Below, piece after piece: positions 1-7,932 of a stretch of 28,347 bases of DNA. Under the pieces are notes generated by a model. That model was not told the origin of the DNA. It saw only the letters and a list, made by a program, of their open reading frames with translations, and searched no databases. Source of the stretch: QHWK01 sp035315685. GTDB lineage: Bacteria > Acidobacteriota > Vicinamibacteria > Vicinamibacterales > CAVVIG01. The first letter of the stretch is position 1; the number at the start of each line of letters is the position of its first letter. Position numbers and translations under genes: made by a program. The DNA lies in assembly GCA_035315685.1 (NCBI GenBank), contig DATFXR010000246.1, forward strand, positions 1 to 28,347, written 5' to 3'.

Positions 1-521
1 AGGTGCACGCTGTCGCGGCCGACCGGCTGCAGGACACCGTTCGCGTCCGCGACGCAGTGGAGCACGTGCTCGCGGCTGCCCGGCAGCGGCGCAGGACCGA
101 AGCCGAACGTCTGCTTGATCTTGATCGGCGCGGCGAACTGGCGGCGCTGCGGATCGTAGCCGGCGCAGGGAAGTTCTTCGTAGAACAGGCTGCCGAGATT
201 CGATACGGCCGCGCCGCACTCACGCGCCGCAGCGATGAACGTCGACGGTATGTTCTGCGCGTCCTGCACGCAGAACTGGTACTTCGCGTACAGCTCTTTC
301 TCGAACGCGAGCCGATCGGCATCGGCCAGGCCGGTGACGGAGGCGAACGCCTTGGCGACTTCGGCTTTGACTTCCGGTCCACAGATGGTAGCGGTCTGTG
401 CGAATGCCGAGGTCGGCAGCGACACGACGAACAGGCTGGCGGCGACCAGCAGCAACTGCGTCGTGTGAACACGAACCCGGTGTGAAAGCGATCGTACGGC
501 GAGCGTAGCAAACAGAATCAT
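1..521 (-). CDS. Secreted protein of unknown function, 3' end outside the window
   Basis: An open frame reads from an ATG at 521 to the left window edge, about 173 codons without a stop. The start is supported by a good ribosome binding site (GAAGGAGAG) a few bases upstream. The first ~42 residues look like a Sec signal peptide: basic residues, a hydrophobic run (LLLVAASLFVVSL), then a probable cleavage site at AFA|QT. The mature part has at least five cysteines (in TICGPE, QFCVQ, RECGA, LPCAGY and LHCVA), suggesting disulfides in the periplasm or outside the cell. I do not recognise the family. Codon use is GC-rich like the neighbours. No functional partner is evident; the CHAT operon lies on the same strand but ends 230 bases upstream. 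Confidence 0.75.
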   Translation of the reverse strand, partial: MILFATLAVRSLSHRVRVHTTQLLLVAASLFVVSLPTSAFAQTATICGPEVKAEVAKAFASVTGLADADRLAFEKELYAKYQFCVQDAQNIPSTFIAAARECGAAVSNLGSLFYEELPCAGYDPQRRQFAAPIKIKQTFGFGPAPLPGSREHVLHCVADANGVLQPVGRDSVH

Positions 522-606
522 CGATCTCTCCTTCTTCGTTTCCAGTCGGCGTGACGCCCGATTGCGTGGCGACCTTCAACGCTGTGTTGGTGAGCGACGC
601 AGGAGA

Positions 607-735
607 TCCGTTTCAACCGTAAACGGAACCACGAAGGGCACGAGGAGCAACGACGATCACGAAGAAGTACGCGGCTGGCTACGCCAGCCGGCGGTCGCGC
701 TCTGCTCCGCGGGACTCTGCGTCCTCTGAGGTTAA
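607..735. repeat. Degenerate CGCAGAG-family repeat and small inverted repeat
   Basis: This gap between the secreted protein and the CHAT gene holds no gene. It has a 7-bp inverted repeat (TCCGTTT at 607-613, AAACGGA at 621-627). Then comes a left arm of ACGAAGG/CACGAGG type from about 629, an 8-bp perfect stem with a 3-base loop (CGGCTGGC 672-679, GCCAGCCG 683-690), and a right arm (716-735) whose complement reads AACCTCAGAGGACGCAGAGT. That right arm resembles the arms of the repeats at 14433-14758 and 24819-24899, so I read this as a decayed member of the same family. Confidence 0.5.
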
Positions 736-752
736 AACGTCGGGCGGACGTT
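736..752 (-). terminator. Possible terminator hairpin of the CHAT operon
   Basis: A perfect 6-bp stem (AACGTC 736-741, GACGTT 747-752) with a 5-base loop starts at the stop codon of the CHAT gene. On the minus strand it is followed by TTAAC, a very short T tract. The position fits an operon terminator, but the stem is short and the T run weak. Confidence 0.35.
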
Positions 753-3208
753 CAAGGCACGACGGTGAACAGTTGGAAGGGCGCCCAGTAGTGCGGCCTG
801 GCGTAGTTGCCGCCGCGCGCGATCAGCGCGCGCTTCGCTTCGCGCAGGGCATGCGGTGCCGTTTCGCCGGCGGCGATGTGCGCGTAGAGGTCGCCCATCA
901 GTTCGGCCGTCGATCGATCATCGACGTCCCACAACCCGGCGACGACGCGCCGCGCCCCGGCTCGCAGGAACGCCCACGCAAACCCGACCAGGCCCTCGCC
1001 CGAATAGTGGCGCTCGCCGGCGCTGCGGCACGCCGACACCGTGACGAGCTCGGCTCGCAGCGGCAGCTCCGCGACGTCGCGCGCGTACAACTTGTACGAC
1101 CCGTTTGCACCCGAGAGGATGACGGCCGAATCGAGCGGGCTCGAGAGGTTCGCCTCCGCGTGGGCAGCGAAATGAATGAACGCGAACCGATCGGGCGACG
1201 CGCTCTTGTAGGCCGACGGCGCGGCGCGAGTTCCGACATAAGTGGCGAGACCCTGCGACGGAAAATGCTTCGCCACGTTCGCGATCTCGGCGCTCGCATA
1301 CCTCAGCGCGGGGAATTCGGGCGCATGTGCGTCTGGATCGCCGAGCAGCAGCAACGATGCCGCGTCGTCCGACGGACGAGGCGAGATGGACAACATCGAC
1401 AACGCCGGCGTCGTCTGGAGCTCGACATCGTCGATCCAGTAGTGCCGCCTCTCGCCGCCGACCGGCAGCGTTTCGAAATTGATCCCGTGCAACGCGCCGT
1501 CGGCGGCGATGACCACGCGCGAGCCCGATGGAATCCAGCGTGAGACCGGCTCGACGAGCAGTTGGTACAGGCGCTCGCCCGCCGTCGCGGACGGAGCAAG
1601 CGGATCGGCCAGGCTGTTGCTGATCGTCGCCTGATACTGTCGGACGAGCGCTGCGATGTCGTCCGCAGGCGGCAGTCGCCGGCACTGGACGCCGGCAGGA
1701 GAGACGACCCACACGTACGATCGCGCGGGCGCAAGCCAGTAGGACAGCAGGACCGACCGCGACCGCGTCGCGATCTGCCGGAGCGCCGCCGCGCTGACCT
1801 GCGCGGCCGGCGACAGGCCGTTGCGTTCGCCGAGCACGCGGCCGCGGCTCGACTCCGATACTTCCAGCGCCCGCTCGATCCGGCCCTGATCGACCAGTGC
1901 GTCGACGTACGACTGGTAGAACTGGATCAGCCTCGTCAGGAACGTCAGCTTGGAATCGGTCCTCAGCAGCCCCGATCGAGTTTTCTCGATGATCGCCAGC
2001 GCCGCTTCGAAGTGATGTGCCGCACGATCGGGCTGCGCCGACGCGATGGCGATGCCGGCCAGCCCGGCGTGCGCGGACCAGCGCAGGTATGGATGCGAGC
2101 CGGCGTCGCCGAGCGCCGCTTCGAACAGCCGTGTGGCCTCGTCGAGCCGGCCGCGTCCCTGCGCGATCTGCGCCGCGTTCAACGTGTTGCTTGCGAGCCC
2201 GCCGACGCGGCTCGCCGTCTTCAGCCGTGTCGCTTCGTCGTTGAAGCGTTCGGCTTCGTCCCAGTTGCGCTCGTCGATGCTCGCGGACGCGAGGTTGCCC
2301 GCCCAGACGGCGGCGTCGGCCTGCAGATTGGACTCGGTCGCGGTCGCGAGCGCTCGACGCAGATAGGGCATCGCCTGCTGCGGATCGCCCTGTTGCAGCA
2401 ACGTGGTGCCCAGCTCGCCGAGCGCCTGCGTCAGATACGCACGTCTGCCGCGATCGGCCTGGAGACGGACGCTGCGCTGCTGCGTCTCGACCGCGCGGTC
2501 GAACTCGCCGAGGCGCGCGTAGCACATGCCGGCGTTGAGCAGGGCGGCCGCGTAGATCGCCAGCGGCTCGAGCTCCTCGAACGCCAGCACCCGGTTGAAA
2601 CGGCTCAGCGCCTCGTCCCAGCGTCCCCGCACGAAGCTGCCCATGCCGAGATCGTTGAGCGCGCGCGCCTGCTGGAACCGGTCGCCGGCGGCGGCTGCCT
2701 CGCCGACGAGGCTGTCCAGGCGCGCCTCCCCGTCGGCCCACTGTCCGAGCCGCATGCGCAGCTGGCCGTCGAGCCACGCGACGTCGAACTGCACGTCGCG
2801 GGCACCGCCTGACAGGCGCCGCGCGCCTTCCAGCGTGACCAGCGCGTCGGCGAAGCGGTTCTGGCTGCGCTGCACCAGCGCCTCGAGGAATTTCTGACGT
2901 GCGCGCAGACGATCGAATGCCGGACCATCAGGCAGCGTGGCGTCGATCACGGGAAGCACGTCGGCCGGCTGCCGCTGGAGCAGCAGGATTTCTCCGCGTA
3001 GCAGGCGGAACTTCCACCCCCACTCGGAGTCCTGCGGCGCGAGCGTGATGCCCCGTTCGGCCAGCGCGCGCCCGTCGGAAAGTTCGTCGCGCCGCGCGGC
3101 GAGCGTCGCGGCGTCGAATGTGGTGGCGAGCTCGAGCTCCGGATTCCGCGCGCAGCCGGTGGCGATGAGGATCAGAGTGAGGAGAACGACTCGCGCTTGC
3201 ACGAACAC
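752..3208 (-). CDS. TPR-CHAT domain lipoprotein (predicted caspase-like protease)
   Basis: The N-terminus (starting MFVQARVVLL) has a short hydrophobic segment and a lipobox (LIATGC), so the protein is probably a lipoprotein. Residues ~40-430 are repeated helical TPR units. The C-terminal ~300 residues form a CHAT domain, a clan CD caspase-like fold. Both catalytic residues are present: His683 in HFAAHA and Cys727 in SACRSA (818-residue numbering), followed by the conserved GLWDVDD segment. It is the last gene of the sigma/anti-sigma operon, 4 bases after the previous stop. I chose the GTG at 3208; a GTG at 3250 would overlap the upstream gene by 38 bases and push the lipobox to residue ~33. 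TPR-CHAT proteins elsewhere are scaffolds or proteases (e.g. Csx29); the substrate here is unknown. Domain call strong, role inferred. Confidence 0.9.
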   Translation of the reverse strand: MFVQARVVLLTLILIATGCARNPELELATTFDAATLAARRDELSDGRALAERGITLAPQDSEWGWKFRLLRGEILLLQRQPADVLPVIDATLPDGPAFDRLRARQKFLEALVQRSQNRFADALVTLEGARRLSGGARDVQFDVAWLDGQLRMRLGQWADGEARLDSLVGEAAAAGDRFQQARALNDLGMGSFVRGRWDEALSRFNRVLAFEELEPLAIYAAALLNAGMCYARLGEFDRAVETQQRSVRLQADRGRRAYLTQALGELGTTLLQQGDPQQAMPYLRRALATATESNLQADAAVWAGNLASASIDERNWDEAERFNDEATRLKTASRVGGLASNTLNAAQIAQGRGRLDEATRLFEAALGDAGSHPYLRWSAHAGLAGIAIASAQPDRAAHHFEAALAIIEKTRSGLLRTDSKLTFLTRLIQFYQSYVDALVDQGRIERALEVSESSRGRVLGERNGLSPAAQVSAAALRQIATRSRSVLLSYWLAPARSYVWVVSPAGVQCRRLPPADDIAALVRQYQATISNSLADPLAPSATAGERLYQLLVEPVSRWIPSGSRVVIAADGALHGINFETLPVGGERRHYWIDDVELQTTPALSMLSISPRPSDDAASLLLLGDPDAHAPEFPALRYASAEIANVAKHFPSQGLATYVGTRAAPSAYKSASPDRFAFIHFAAHAEANLSSPLDSAVILSGANGSYKLYARDVAELPLRAELVTVSACRSAGERHYSGEGLVGFAWAFLRAGARRVVAGLWDVDDRSTAELMGDLYAHIAAGETAPHALREAKRALIARGGNYARPHYWAPFQLFTVVP

Positions 3209-3212
3209 CCGT

Positions 3213-4076
3213 TCAGTTCGACCAGGCGCCGTTGTTCTCCACTTCAGCACACGCGACGAAGCCGCCGACCGGCGATCCCAGCTCGACGCGGAGCATCGTG
3301 AGCCGCCGCGACAGCGCGGTGATCAGAAGTTCGCCGAAGAAGATCGTCCCGTAGTTGGGGACCATCACCGTGTGCTGATCGATGCTTGCACCCGGGTACG
3401 GATTGCCGGTCCACCTGATTGACCGCACGATCGTGGCGTAGATCGTTCCGCAGCCGTAATGCAGCCGGCCGACTGGCGGGGCGGCTGCACCGGCGACGGG
3501 CTGTCTCATGAACAGACAATCGCCCCACTCACGAACGAACTGAGGGTCGTCGACCGCCGTCAGCAGTTTCGAATGCGTGTCGTACTGTTGAAACGGCGTC
3601 ACGGCGAGATCGAGGCTGAGGCCATAGACGATGCCGCCGTTCTCGATCGCCGCACCGTCGACGACGGTGTCGCTGCCGAGCGCGATTGACGGTTCGCCGC
3701 TCGCCGACGAACTCTTCGAACTGAAGGCGGCATGCAGCCCTTTGATGGTCAGCTTCGGCTTGTCGCCGATGCTCAATCCGGTGACGTCCGCCATCACGCG
3801 CGTCGAAGTCGTCAAGCTGTCTTCCGGAATGCGGTGGAACGTCAGCTCGGTCTCCTGCTTGACGTCGTCGAACACTCCCTCCGCCGAGGTCGCGGCGGCG
3901 GCGAAGCTGACCCACTCGCCGAATTTGGTCGACGCGGCCCGCGCACGCGAGCGGCCGCCGCAGACCGTGAGGGAACTGGCGGTGCTCGAATCGATCACGA
4001 CGTCCGTGGGCCGGACGATGCGGCCGCCGATCGCGGCGGCATTTCCCCTGAAGATGAAGCGGCGTCTCAATTCCAT
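3213..4076 (-). CDS. Unrecognised protein of the sigma/anti-sigma/CHAT operon
   Basis: A 287-residue protein that I do not recognise. It starts MELRRRFIFRGNAAAIGGR, has no convincing signal peptide or membrane span, and is rich in Gly, Ser, Thr and Val in a pattern suggesting beta structure. The ATG at 4076 has AAGGA seven bases upstream. A second candidate ATG at 4103 overlaps the anti-sigma stop as ATGA but has no ribosome binding site, so I prefer 4076. It is sandwiched between the anti-sigma factor and the CHAT lipoprotein, with 4 bases to the latter, so it is probably co-translated and may be a partner or substrate of the CHAT protein. That role is inference from position only. Confidence 0.8.
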   Translation of the reverse strand: MELRRRFIFRGNAAAIGGRIVRPTDVVIDSSTASSLTVCGGRSRARAASTKFGEWVSFAAAATSAEGVFDDVKQETELTFHRIPEDSLTTSTRVMADVTGLSIGDKPKLTIKGLHAAFSSKSSSASGEPSIALGSDTVVDGAAIENGGIVYGLSLDLAVTPFQQYDTHSKLLTAVDDPQFVREWGDCLFMRQPVAGAAAPPVGRLHYGCGTIYATIVRSIRWTGNPYPGASIDQHTVMVPNYGTIFFGELLITALSRRLTMLRVELGSPVGGFVACAEVENNGAWSN

Positions 4077-4099
4077 CGTGGCATCCTTGCAGGAGCCGA

Positions 4100-4768
4100 T
4101 CATCGCGGCGACAGCATGAACCGGTACTCACCGACGATCCGTGCCGGCGAGCCGGTGTCACGCACCGAGAGAATGTAGTGCATCGGCGCCGCGAGTGTCG
4201 ATGAAGGGAACAGCAACAACAGCGGCGTGCCCGGAGCAGGTGCCGCGGCACGGCCGGACGCCGCCGCCCGGCCATTCGACGTGGCGAGACTGAACGTCAA
4301 CTCGGCAGTCTGCGGCGGATCGTTGATGTCGAGCGCCATGGTCACGAAATGCGATCCCGGATCGAGCGTCACCACCGGTTCAGCGCCTCGACTCGCCGGG
4401 CGAAGCGTGATCGGCGCGAGCGCGACCGGCGACGCGTCCTGTGGCAGCGGCGCCGCGACGCGGACGGACTGATAGACGGCGATGCAGGCAAGCGTCGCCG
4501 CGACGGCCCATGGCATCGCAGCCGAGCGGAGCCAGTTCCGTGCCTTCGTCCTGCTGCCCGCTGCCGTCGGCACGACCCGCGCTGACGCGGAGCGAGCACC
4601 GAATCCGCGCCTCGCGCCTTCGAGCATCGCCGCCGCGCTCCGCAGATCGCCGGCGCATGCCTCGCACGAGAAGTAGTGCTCCTCGAACGCCAGCCGGTCC
4701 TCGCCCGACATGTCGTCGAGGAGATAGCGTTCGCTCGCGAGGGTGTCGATCGCTTCCTGGTGTGTCAC
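4100..4768 (-). CDS. Zinc-binding anti-sigma factor with one membrane span
   Basis: The 222-residue protein has the ZAS signature His31-X3-Cys35-X2-Cys38 (HYFSCEAC), typical of anti-sigma factors that hold an ECF sigma factor at the membrane. A linker follows, then one hydrophobic span at ~85-102 and an extracytoplasmic C-terminal domain of ~115 residues, probably the sensor. The GTG start lies 4 bases after the sigma-factor stop, so the two are co-expressed. The C-terminal domain may respond to an envelope signal, with release by proteolysis or conformational change; the signal is unknown. Family call is strong from the motif, the topology and the neighbour. Confidence 0.9.
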   Translation of the reverse strand: MTHQEAIDTLASERYLLDDMSGEDRLAFEEHYFSCEACAGDLRSAAAMLEGARRGFGARSASARVVPTAAGSRTKARNWLRSAAMPWAVAATLACIAVYQSVRVAAPLPQDASPVALAPITLRPASRGAEPVVTLDPGSHFVTMALDINDPPQTAELTFSLATSNGRAAASGRAAAPAPGTPLLLLFPSSTLAAPMHYILSVRDTGSPARIVGEYRFMLSPR

Positions 4769-4772
4769 TGGT

Positions 4773-5462
4773 TCACGCCCGCTGTTCGACAGCGGAAAAT
4801 CGTTCGCGGAATCGTTGTTTGGCGCGGTGGAACAGCACCCGCAGATAGCCCCGATCGATGTTCAGCTCGCGGCAGACGTCGTCTTTGGCGCGATCCTCGA
4901 AGAACAGCCATCGGATGAGATCCCGATCGCGCTGCGGCAAGCCTTCGATTGCCTCGCGCACCTTCTCGCGTTCTTCGGATTTCAACACCCGCCATTCGGC
5001 GCTCGGCTGGTCGGCCTGCGGCTCCCCAGCTTCCTCGTCGATCTGGCTCATGCGCGCCTTCGATCGATAGGTCTCGAGCAGCACGTTGTTGCAGACCGAG
5101 TTGACGAATGCGCCGAGCCCCTCCGGCGACGCAAGGCCGCCTTTCTTCTTGAGCGCCGTCAGGACCCGGACGAATGTTTCCTGCCGCACGTCCTCCACCT
5201 GCGCAGGCGAGCGCAGCCGGGAACGAAGTTTCAGGGACAGCAGCGAGCCGAAATACTCCGTGAAATGTCGCTCGGTCTCGGGGTCCTCGGCGATCAGCCG
5301 CCGCACGTAGTCGCCGTCGAAGCTGAACCGCGGACGAAGCGCCGACGGAAAAATCCTAATCTTCGCGTCAGCGCGCCGCAACGATCTCGGTTCATCCTCG
5401 TGAAGTGCTTTTCCGGGCGCGCCGGTCGCGCTCGCTCTCTCCGCCTTCGACAAGTAGTGCAT
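4773..5462 (-). CDS. ECF-type RNA polymerase sigma factor
   Basis: The 229-residue protein has sigma region 2 at ~65-135 (VEDVRQETFVRVL and the following GAFVNSVCNNVLLETYR) and region 4 at ~162-222, with the helix-turn-helix stretch DDVCRELNIDRGYLRVLFHRA. There is no region 1.1 or region 3, as expected for group 4 (ECF) sigma factors. About 45 residues precede region 2, longer than usual, so the true start could be later, but there is no internal Met until 138. The ATG at 5462 has GAAAGAG just upstream. First gene of the operon; it probably directs its own transcription and is held inactive by the downstream anti-sigma factor. Confidence 0.93.
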   Translation of the reverse strand: MHYLSKAERASATGAPGKALHEDEPRSLRRADAKIRIFPSALRPRFSFDGDYVRRLIAEDPETERHFTEYFGSLLSLKLRSRLRSPAQVEDVRQETFVRVLTALKKKGGLASPEGLGAFVNSVCNNVLLETYRSKARMSQIDEEAGEPQADQPSAEWRVLKSEEREKVREAIEGLPQRDRDLIRWLFFEDRAKDDVCRELNIDRGYLRVLFHRAKQRFRERFSAVEQRA

Positions 5463-5620
5463 CTCTTTCGGAAATCGTTACAGCGTTCGGTCAGGCAGGC
5501 TCTCGATTCCAAGACACGAAACGACCTTTCGCAGCCAACCGAACGGCCAGATGCCCCATCCGTCTGCCGACGGCGAACAGCCGGCGTAAGAGCGCGCGAG
5601 TGAGCGGAACTGCTGAGGTT
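5463..5620. other. Upstream region of the sigma-factor operon
   Basis: A 158-bp gap between the DUF6282 gene, which ends at 5621, and the sigma-factor start. It should contain the operon promoter. I see a minus-strand stretch reading GTAACGATTTCC within 25 bases of the start codon, but no pair of elements I can assign with confidence. Confidence 0.35.
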
Positions 5621-6526
5621 TTACGGCAGGGAGAGGAGCTTTGCGGGGTTCTCCTTCGACATGCGCTCGACGTCCGCCGCGGACAGTGCTTTCGACCGCA
5701 GCGCCAGCAGGAACGCGGCAAAGCCGTCGACAGGCAATGCGTTCCCTTTCTGACCGAGGTCTGACGAGACGATGCAGAACTGCGGACCGACCCGGCGGAT
5801 CGCATCCGCCATGCCGTCAATGCGCGCCGGCGCGTCGGCGGTCGTCGGCGAGCCGCCGACGAACTCAATGAACGCCCCAAGGCGTGCCGCTTCCTGCATC
5901 TTCGGAACGTCCATGAGGACCGGCGCCATCATCGCGTGCGTCACCACCATGTGCTCCACGCCCTGCTGCCGCCCCTCGCGGATCAGCATCAGCCCCTCGT
6001 CGGCAGACACATGTCCGGTCGCGAGCACGAGGTGGTGCCTCGCGATTGCAGCGATCACCGCTTTCGTTTCCGGCAGCAGCGCGCCATTCCGCGAGACGGT
6101 GACGAACGGCCGGCTCTCCTTCGAATAGCGAACCTGATTCTCTGCGTCGAACGTCGACATCCAGACGATGCGGCCCCAACCGCCGGCGACCTGCGTCAGA
6201 TGCTCGACGGCCGCAGCGTTCATGCCGCCGACCGTGAGATTGAGGTCGATGCCGCCAAACACCTCGAGTCCGGGCGCCTCCTTGCGCGCGAGATACGCCA
6301 ACCCGGCGGTCGGGTCGTAGTGGTTCTTGAGCACGATCGCGCGCATCCCTTTCGATCGCGCCTGCTTCGCGGCCTCGATGCCGTCGAGCGACCGCGGCAC
6401 GTTGTCGGGATCGGAGTGCACGTGGATGTCGATCGCGCCGCGCAGCAGTTGATCGGAATCGGGGCCACGCTGCGGCACGACCACCGCGATGGACAACGCC
6501 AGTCCGAGTGCGATTCGAGTGGGCAT
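5621..6526 (-). CDS. DUF6282-family amidohydrolase-like exported protein
   Basis: The 301-residue protein starts with a short hydrophobic segment (ALGLALSIAVVV) and then shows the amidohydrolase-type metal motif DIHVHSD (His35, His37). VLKNHYDP (Lys67, His69), ATGHVSADE, VTHAMM and SSDLG follow, giving further candidate metal ligands in the order expected for a TIM-barrel metal-dependent hydrolase. Length and motif order fit the DUF6282 family; the substrate is unknown. It lies 42 bases downstream of the DUF1080 gene on the same strand, so co-transcription is likely. The ribosome binding site before ATG 6526 is weak. Export is probable but not certain, because the signal segment is short. Confidence 0.82.
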   Translation of the reverse strand: MPTRIALGLALSIAVVVPQRGPDSDQLLRGAIDIHVHSDPDNVPRSLDGIEAAKQARSKGMRAIVLKNHYDPTAGLAYLARKEAPGLEVFGGIDLNLTVGGMNAAAVEHLTQVAGGWGRIVWMSTFDAENQVRYSKESRPFVTVSRNGALLPETKAVIAAIARHHLVLATGHVSADEGLMLIREGRQQGVEHMVVTHAMMAPVLMDVPKMQEAARLGAFIEFVGGSPTTADAPARIDGMADAIRRVGPQFCIVSSDLGQKGNALPVDGFAAFLLALRSKALSAADVERMSKENPAKLLSLP

Positions 6527-6568
6527 TTCAGAATCTCTGCTCGCGCATCGTCCAGATCGACGTCTGAC

Positions 6569-7381
6569 TCACGACGTATGATCGTACTCGGTCAGCGTTC
6601 TGATCCAGATGTTCCGATAGCGAACCGGGTTGCCGTGATCCTGCAGCGCAATCGGCCCCTTCGCCGAGGCCGGCGTGTACGGATCGATCTGCTTGTGCGC
6701 CGTCGGTCCCCAGAATGATGTCGCGTGGTGTACGACCACGCCGTTGTGGAAGACCGTCGCGACCGCCGGCTTCTCCAGCGCGCCCGCCTGCGTGAAGCGT
6801 GGCGCGGTGAACGCGATGTCGTAGGTCTGCCACTCGCCGGGCGGCCTGGACGCGTTGACGAGCGGCGGATGCTGGCCGTACATCGCGGCAGCCTGACCGT
6901 CGGGATACGTCGGATTCCTGTAGCTGTCGAGCACCTGGATCTCGAACAGGCCGAGCAGGAAGACGCCGCTGTTGCCGCGCCCCTGACCGTCGCCCTTGAC
7001 CTCGGAAGGCGTCGCGAACTCGACGTGCAGCTGAAAGTCCGTGAACGTCGCCTTGGTGCGGAGCATGCCTTTCCCCGTCGCCAGCACGCCGTTCGTCATC
7101 GTCCACGTTGCACGCGAGCCATCAGTCATCTGCCACGCGCCGAGATCGTCACGCGCGCCGAGGAGCACGGTCGCATCGCTCGGCGCGGGCGCCGGCGCGG
7201 CGGGCGGCGGTCCGGGGGTGACGATCGCCGGCTGTGGCCGGCGGCCGTCGTGAATGTGCCAGCGTCCTCCTGGCTGCATCGGCGTGTCGTCGTATCCGAG
7301 ATTCGGCTGTTGATCGGTAGCCGGCACGAACGCGGTCGATGTGACGAGCAGCGCGGCGACGGCGCACAGGGTCAGGCGCAT
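6569..7381 (-). CDS. DUF1080 (3-keto-disaccharide hydrolase-like) secreted protein
   Basis: The 270-residue protein starts MRLTLCAVAALLVTSTAFVP, a clear signal peptide. The ATG at 7381 has GGAGGA five bases upstream, which decides this start over an in-frame one 30 bases earlier. A Pro/Ala-rich linker is followed by a single DUF1080 domain: the DLGAWQMTDG opening, the RGNSGVFLLG core, FEIQVLDSY, the WQTYDIAF segment, and a C-terminal GPIALQDHG...YRNIWIR that is diagnostic of the family. DUF1080 proteins have a jelly-roll fold; some hydrolyse 3-keto-glycosides, but most are uncharacterised. It lies between soxR and the DUF6282 gene on the same strand. Confidence 0.88.
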   Translation of the reverse strand: MRLTLCAVAALLVTSTAFVPATDQQPNLGYDDTPMQPGGRWHIHDGRRPQPAIVTPGPPPAAPAPAPSDATVLLGARDDLGAWQMTDGSRATWTMTNGVLATGKGMLRTKATFTDFQLHVEFATPSEVKGDGQGRGNSGVFLLGLFEIQVLDSYRNPTYPDGQAAAMYGQHPPLVNASRPPGEWQTYDIAFTAPRFTQAGALEKPAVATVFHNGVVVHHATSFWGPTAHKQIDPYTPASAKGPIALQDHGNPVRYRNIWIRTLTEYDHTS

Positions 7382-7419
7382 GGTGGTCCTCCGAGGTTCT
7401 CCCACGAGCACGCCAGAGA

Positions 7420-7851
7420 TTACATCCAGAACCGCGGCCCCGGACCGCGCGCCGCGATCCGGTCGCCTGGATTCGCCAGCTTACAGCGATCGAGCGACAG
7501 GCAGCCGCAGCCGATGCATTCGGTGAGACCCGCCTCGAGCTTCTCGAGCTCCGCGATCCGCGCGCGAATCCGCTTCGTCCAGCCGGCCGAGAGCTTCGCC
7601 CAATCCGCGCGCTCGGGCACCCGATGGCTCGGCAGCTTCGCCAGCTCGGTCCGGATCTCGTCGAGTGACAGCCCGATCTTCTGCGCGAAGACGATGAACG
7701 CCACACGCCGAATCACCGCGCGTGGGTAGCGCCGATGGCCGGAGTCGGTGCGCTCGGAATGGATGAGGCCTTCGGCTTCGTAGAAGCGGAGTGCCGAGGT
7801 GGCAACCCCGCTGCGCTTGGCCACCTCGCCGATGGTCAACGCCGTGTCCAT
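7420..7851 (-). CDS. soxR: SoxR redox-sensing MerR-family regulator
   Basis: A 143-residue MerR-family protein. The N-terminal winged helix-turn-helix (TIGEVAKRSGVATSALRFYE) and the RRYPRAVIRRVAFI segment are followed by a dimerisation helix. Four cysteines (112, 115, 117, 123) have the spacing C-X2-C-X-C-X5-C that ligates the [2Fe-2S] cluster of SoxR. SoxR is activated by oxidation of this cluster by redox-cycling compounds or nitric oxide. The divergent gap to the SDR gene holds a perfect SoxR-type palindrome. There is no soxS-like gene nearby, matching non-enteric SoxR, which controls enzymes directly. The DUF1080 and DUF6282 genes follow on the same strand. Confidence 0.95.
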   Translation of the reverse strand: MDTALTIGEVAKRSGVATSALRFYEAEGLIHSERTDSGHRRYPRAVIRRVAFIVFAQKIGLSLDEIRTELAKLPSHRVPERADWAKLSAGWTKRIRARIAELEKLEAGLTECIGCGCLSLDRCKLANPGDRIAARGPGPRFWM

Positions 7852-7876
7852 GGCAGCAGTCTCGCAAATTTCGGGC

Positions 7877-7907
7877 TTGACTTCAAGTGCACTTGAAGCC
7901 TGACCCT
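7877..7907 (+). promoter_or_regulatory. SoxR operator in the promoter of the SDR gene
   Basis: A perfect 18-bp palindrome, CTTCAAGTGCACTTGAAG (7881-7898), closely matches the enterobacterial soxS operator (CCTCAAGTTAACTTGAGG). It overlaps a -35-like TTGACT at 7877-7882. A 19-base spacer, the long spacing typical of MerR-type promoters, leads to a weak -10 position (GACCCT, 7902-7907) and then the SDR ATG at 7933. The arrangement points toward the SDR/QueA pair; it may also autoregulate soxR, whose start is 30 bases to the left. Confidence 0.88.
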
Positions 7908-7932
7908 TGAAGGCAGGAGAGAGGAGACGTCA

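Noticed and set aside
1562..2812. Long plus-strand reading frame (416 codons)
   Set aside because: It is antisense to the TPR region of the CHAT lipoprotein, is Arg-rich without recognisable domains, and is a shadow of high-GC coding on the minus strand.
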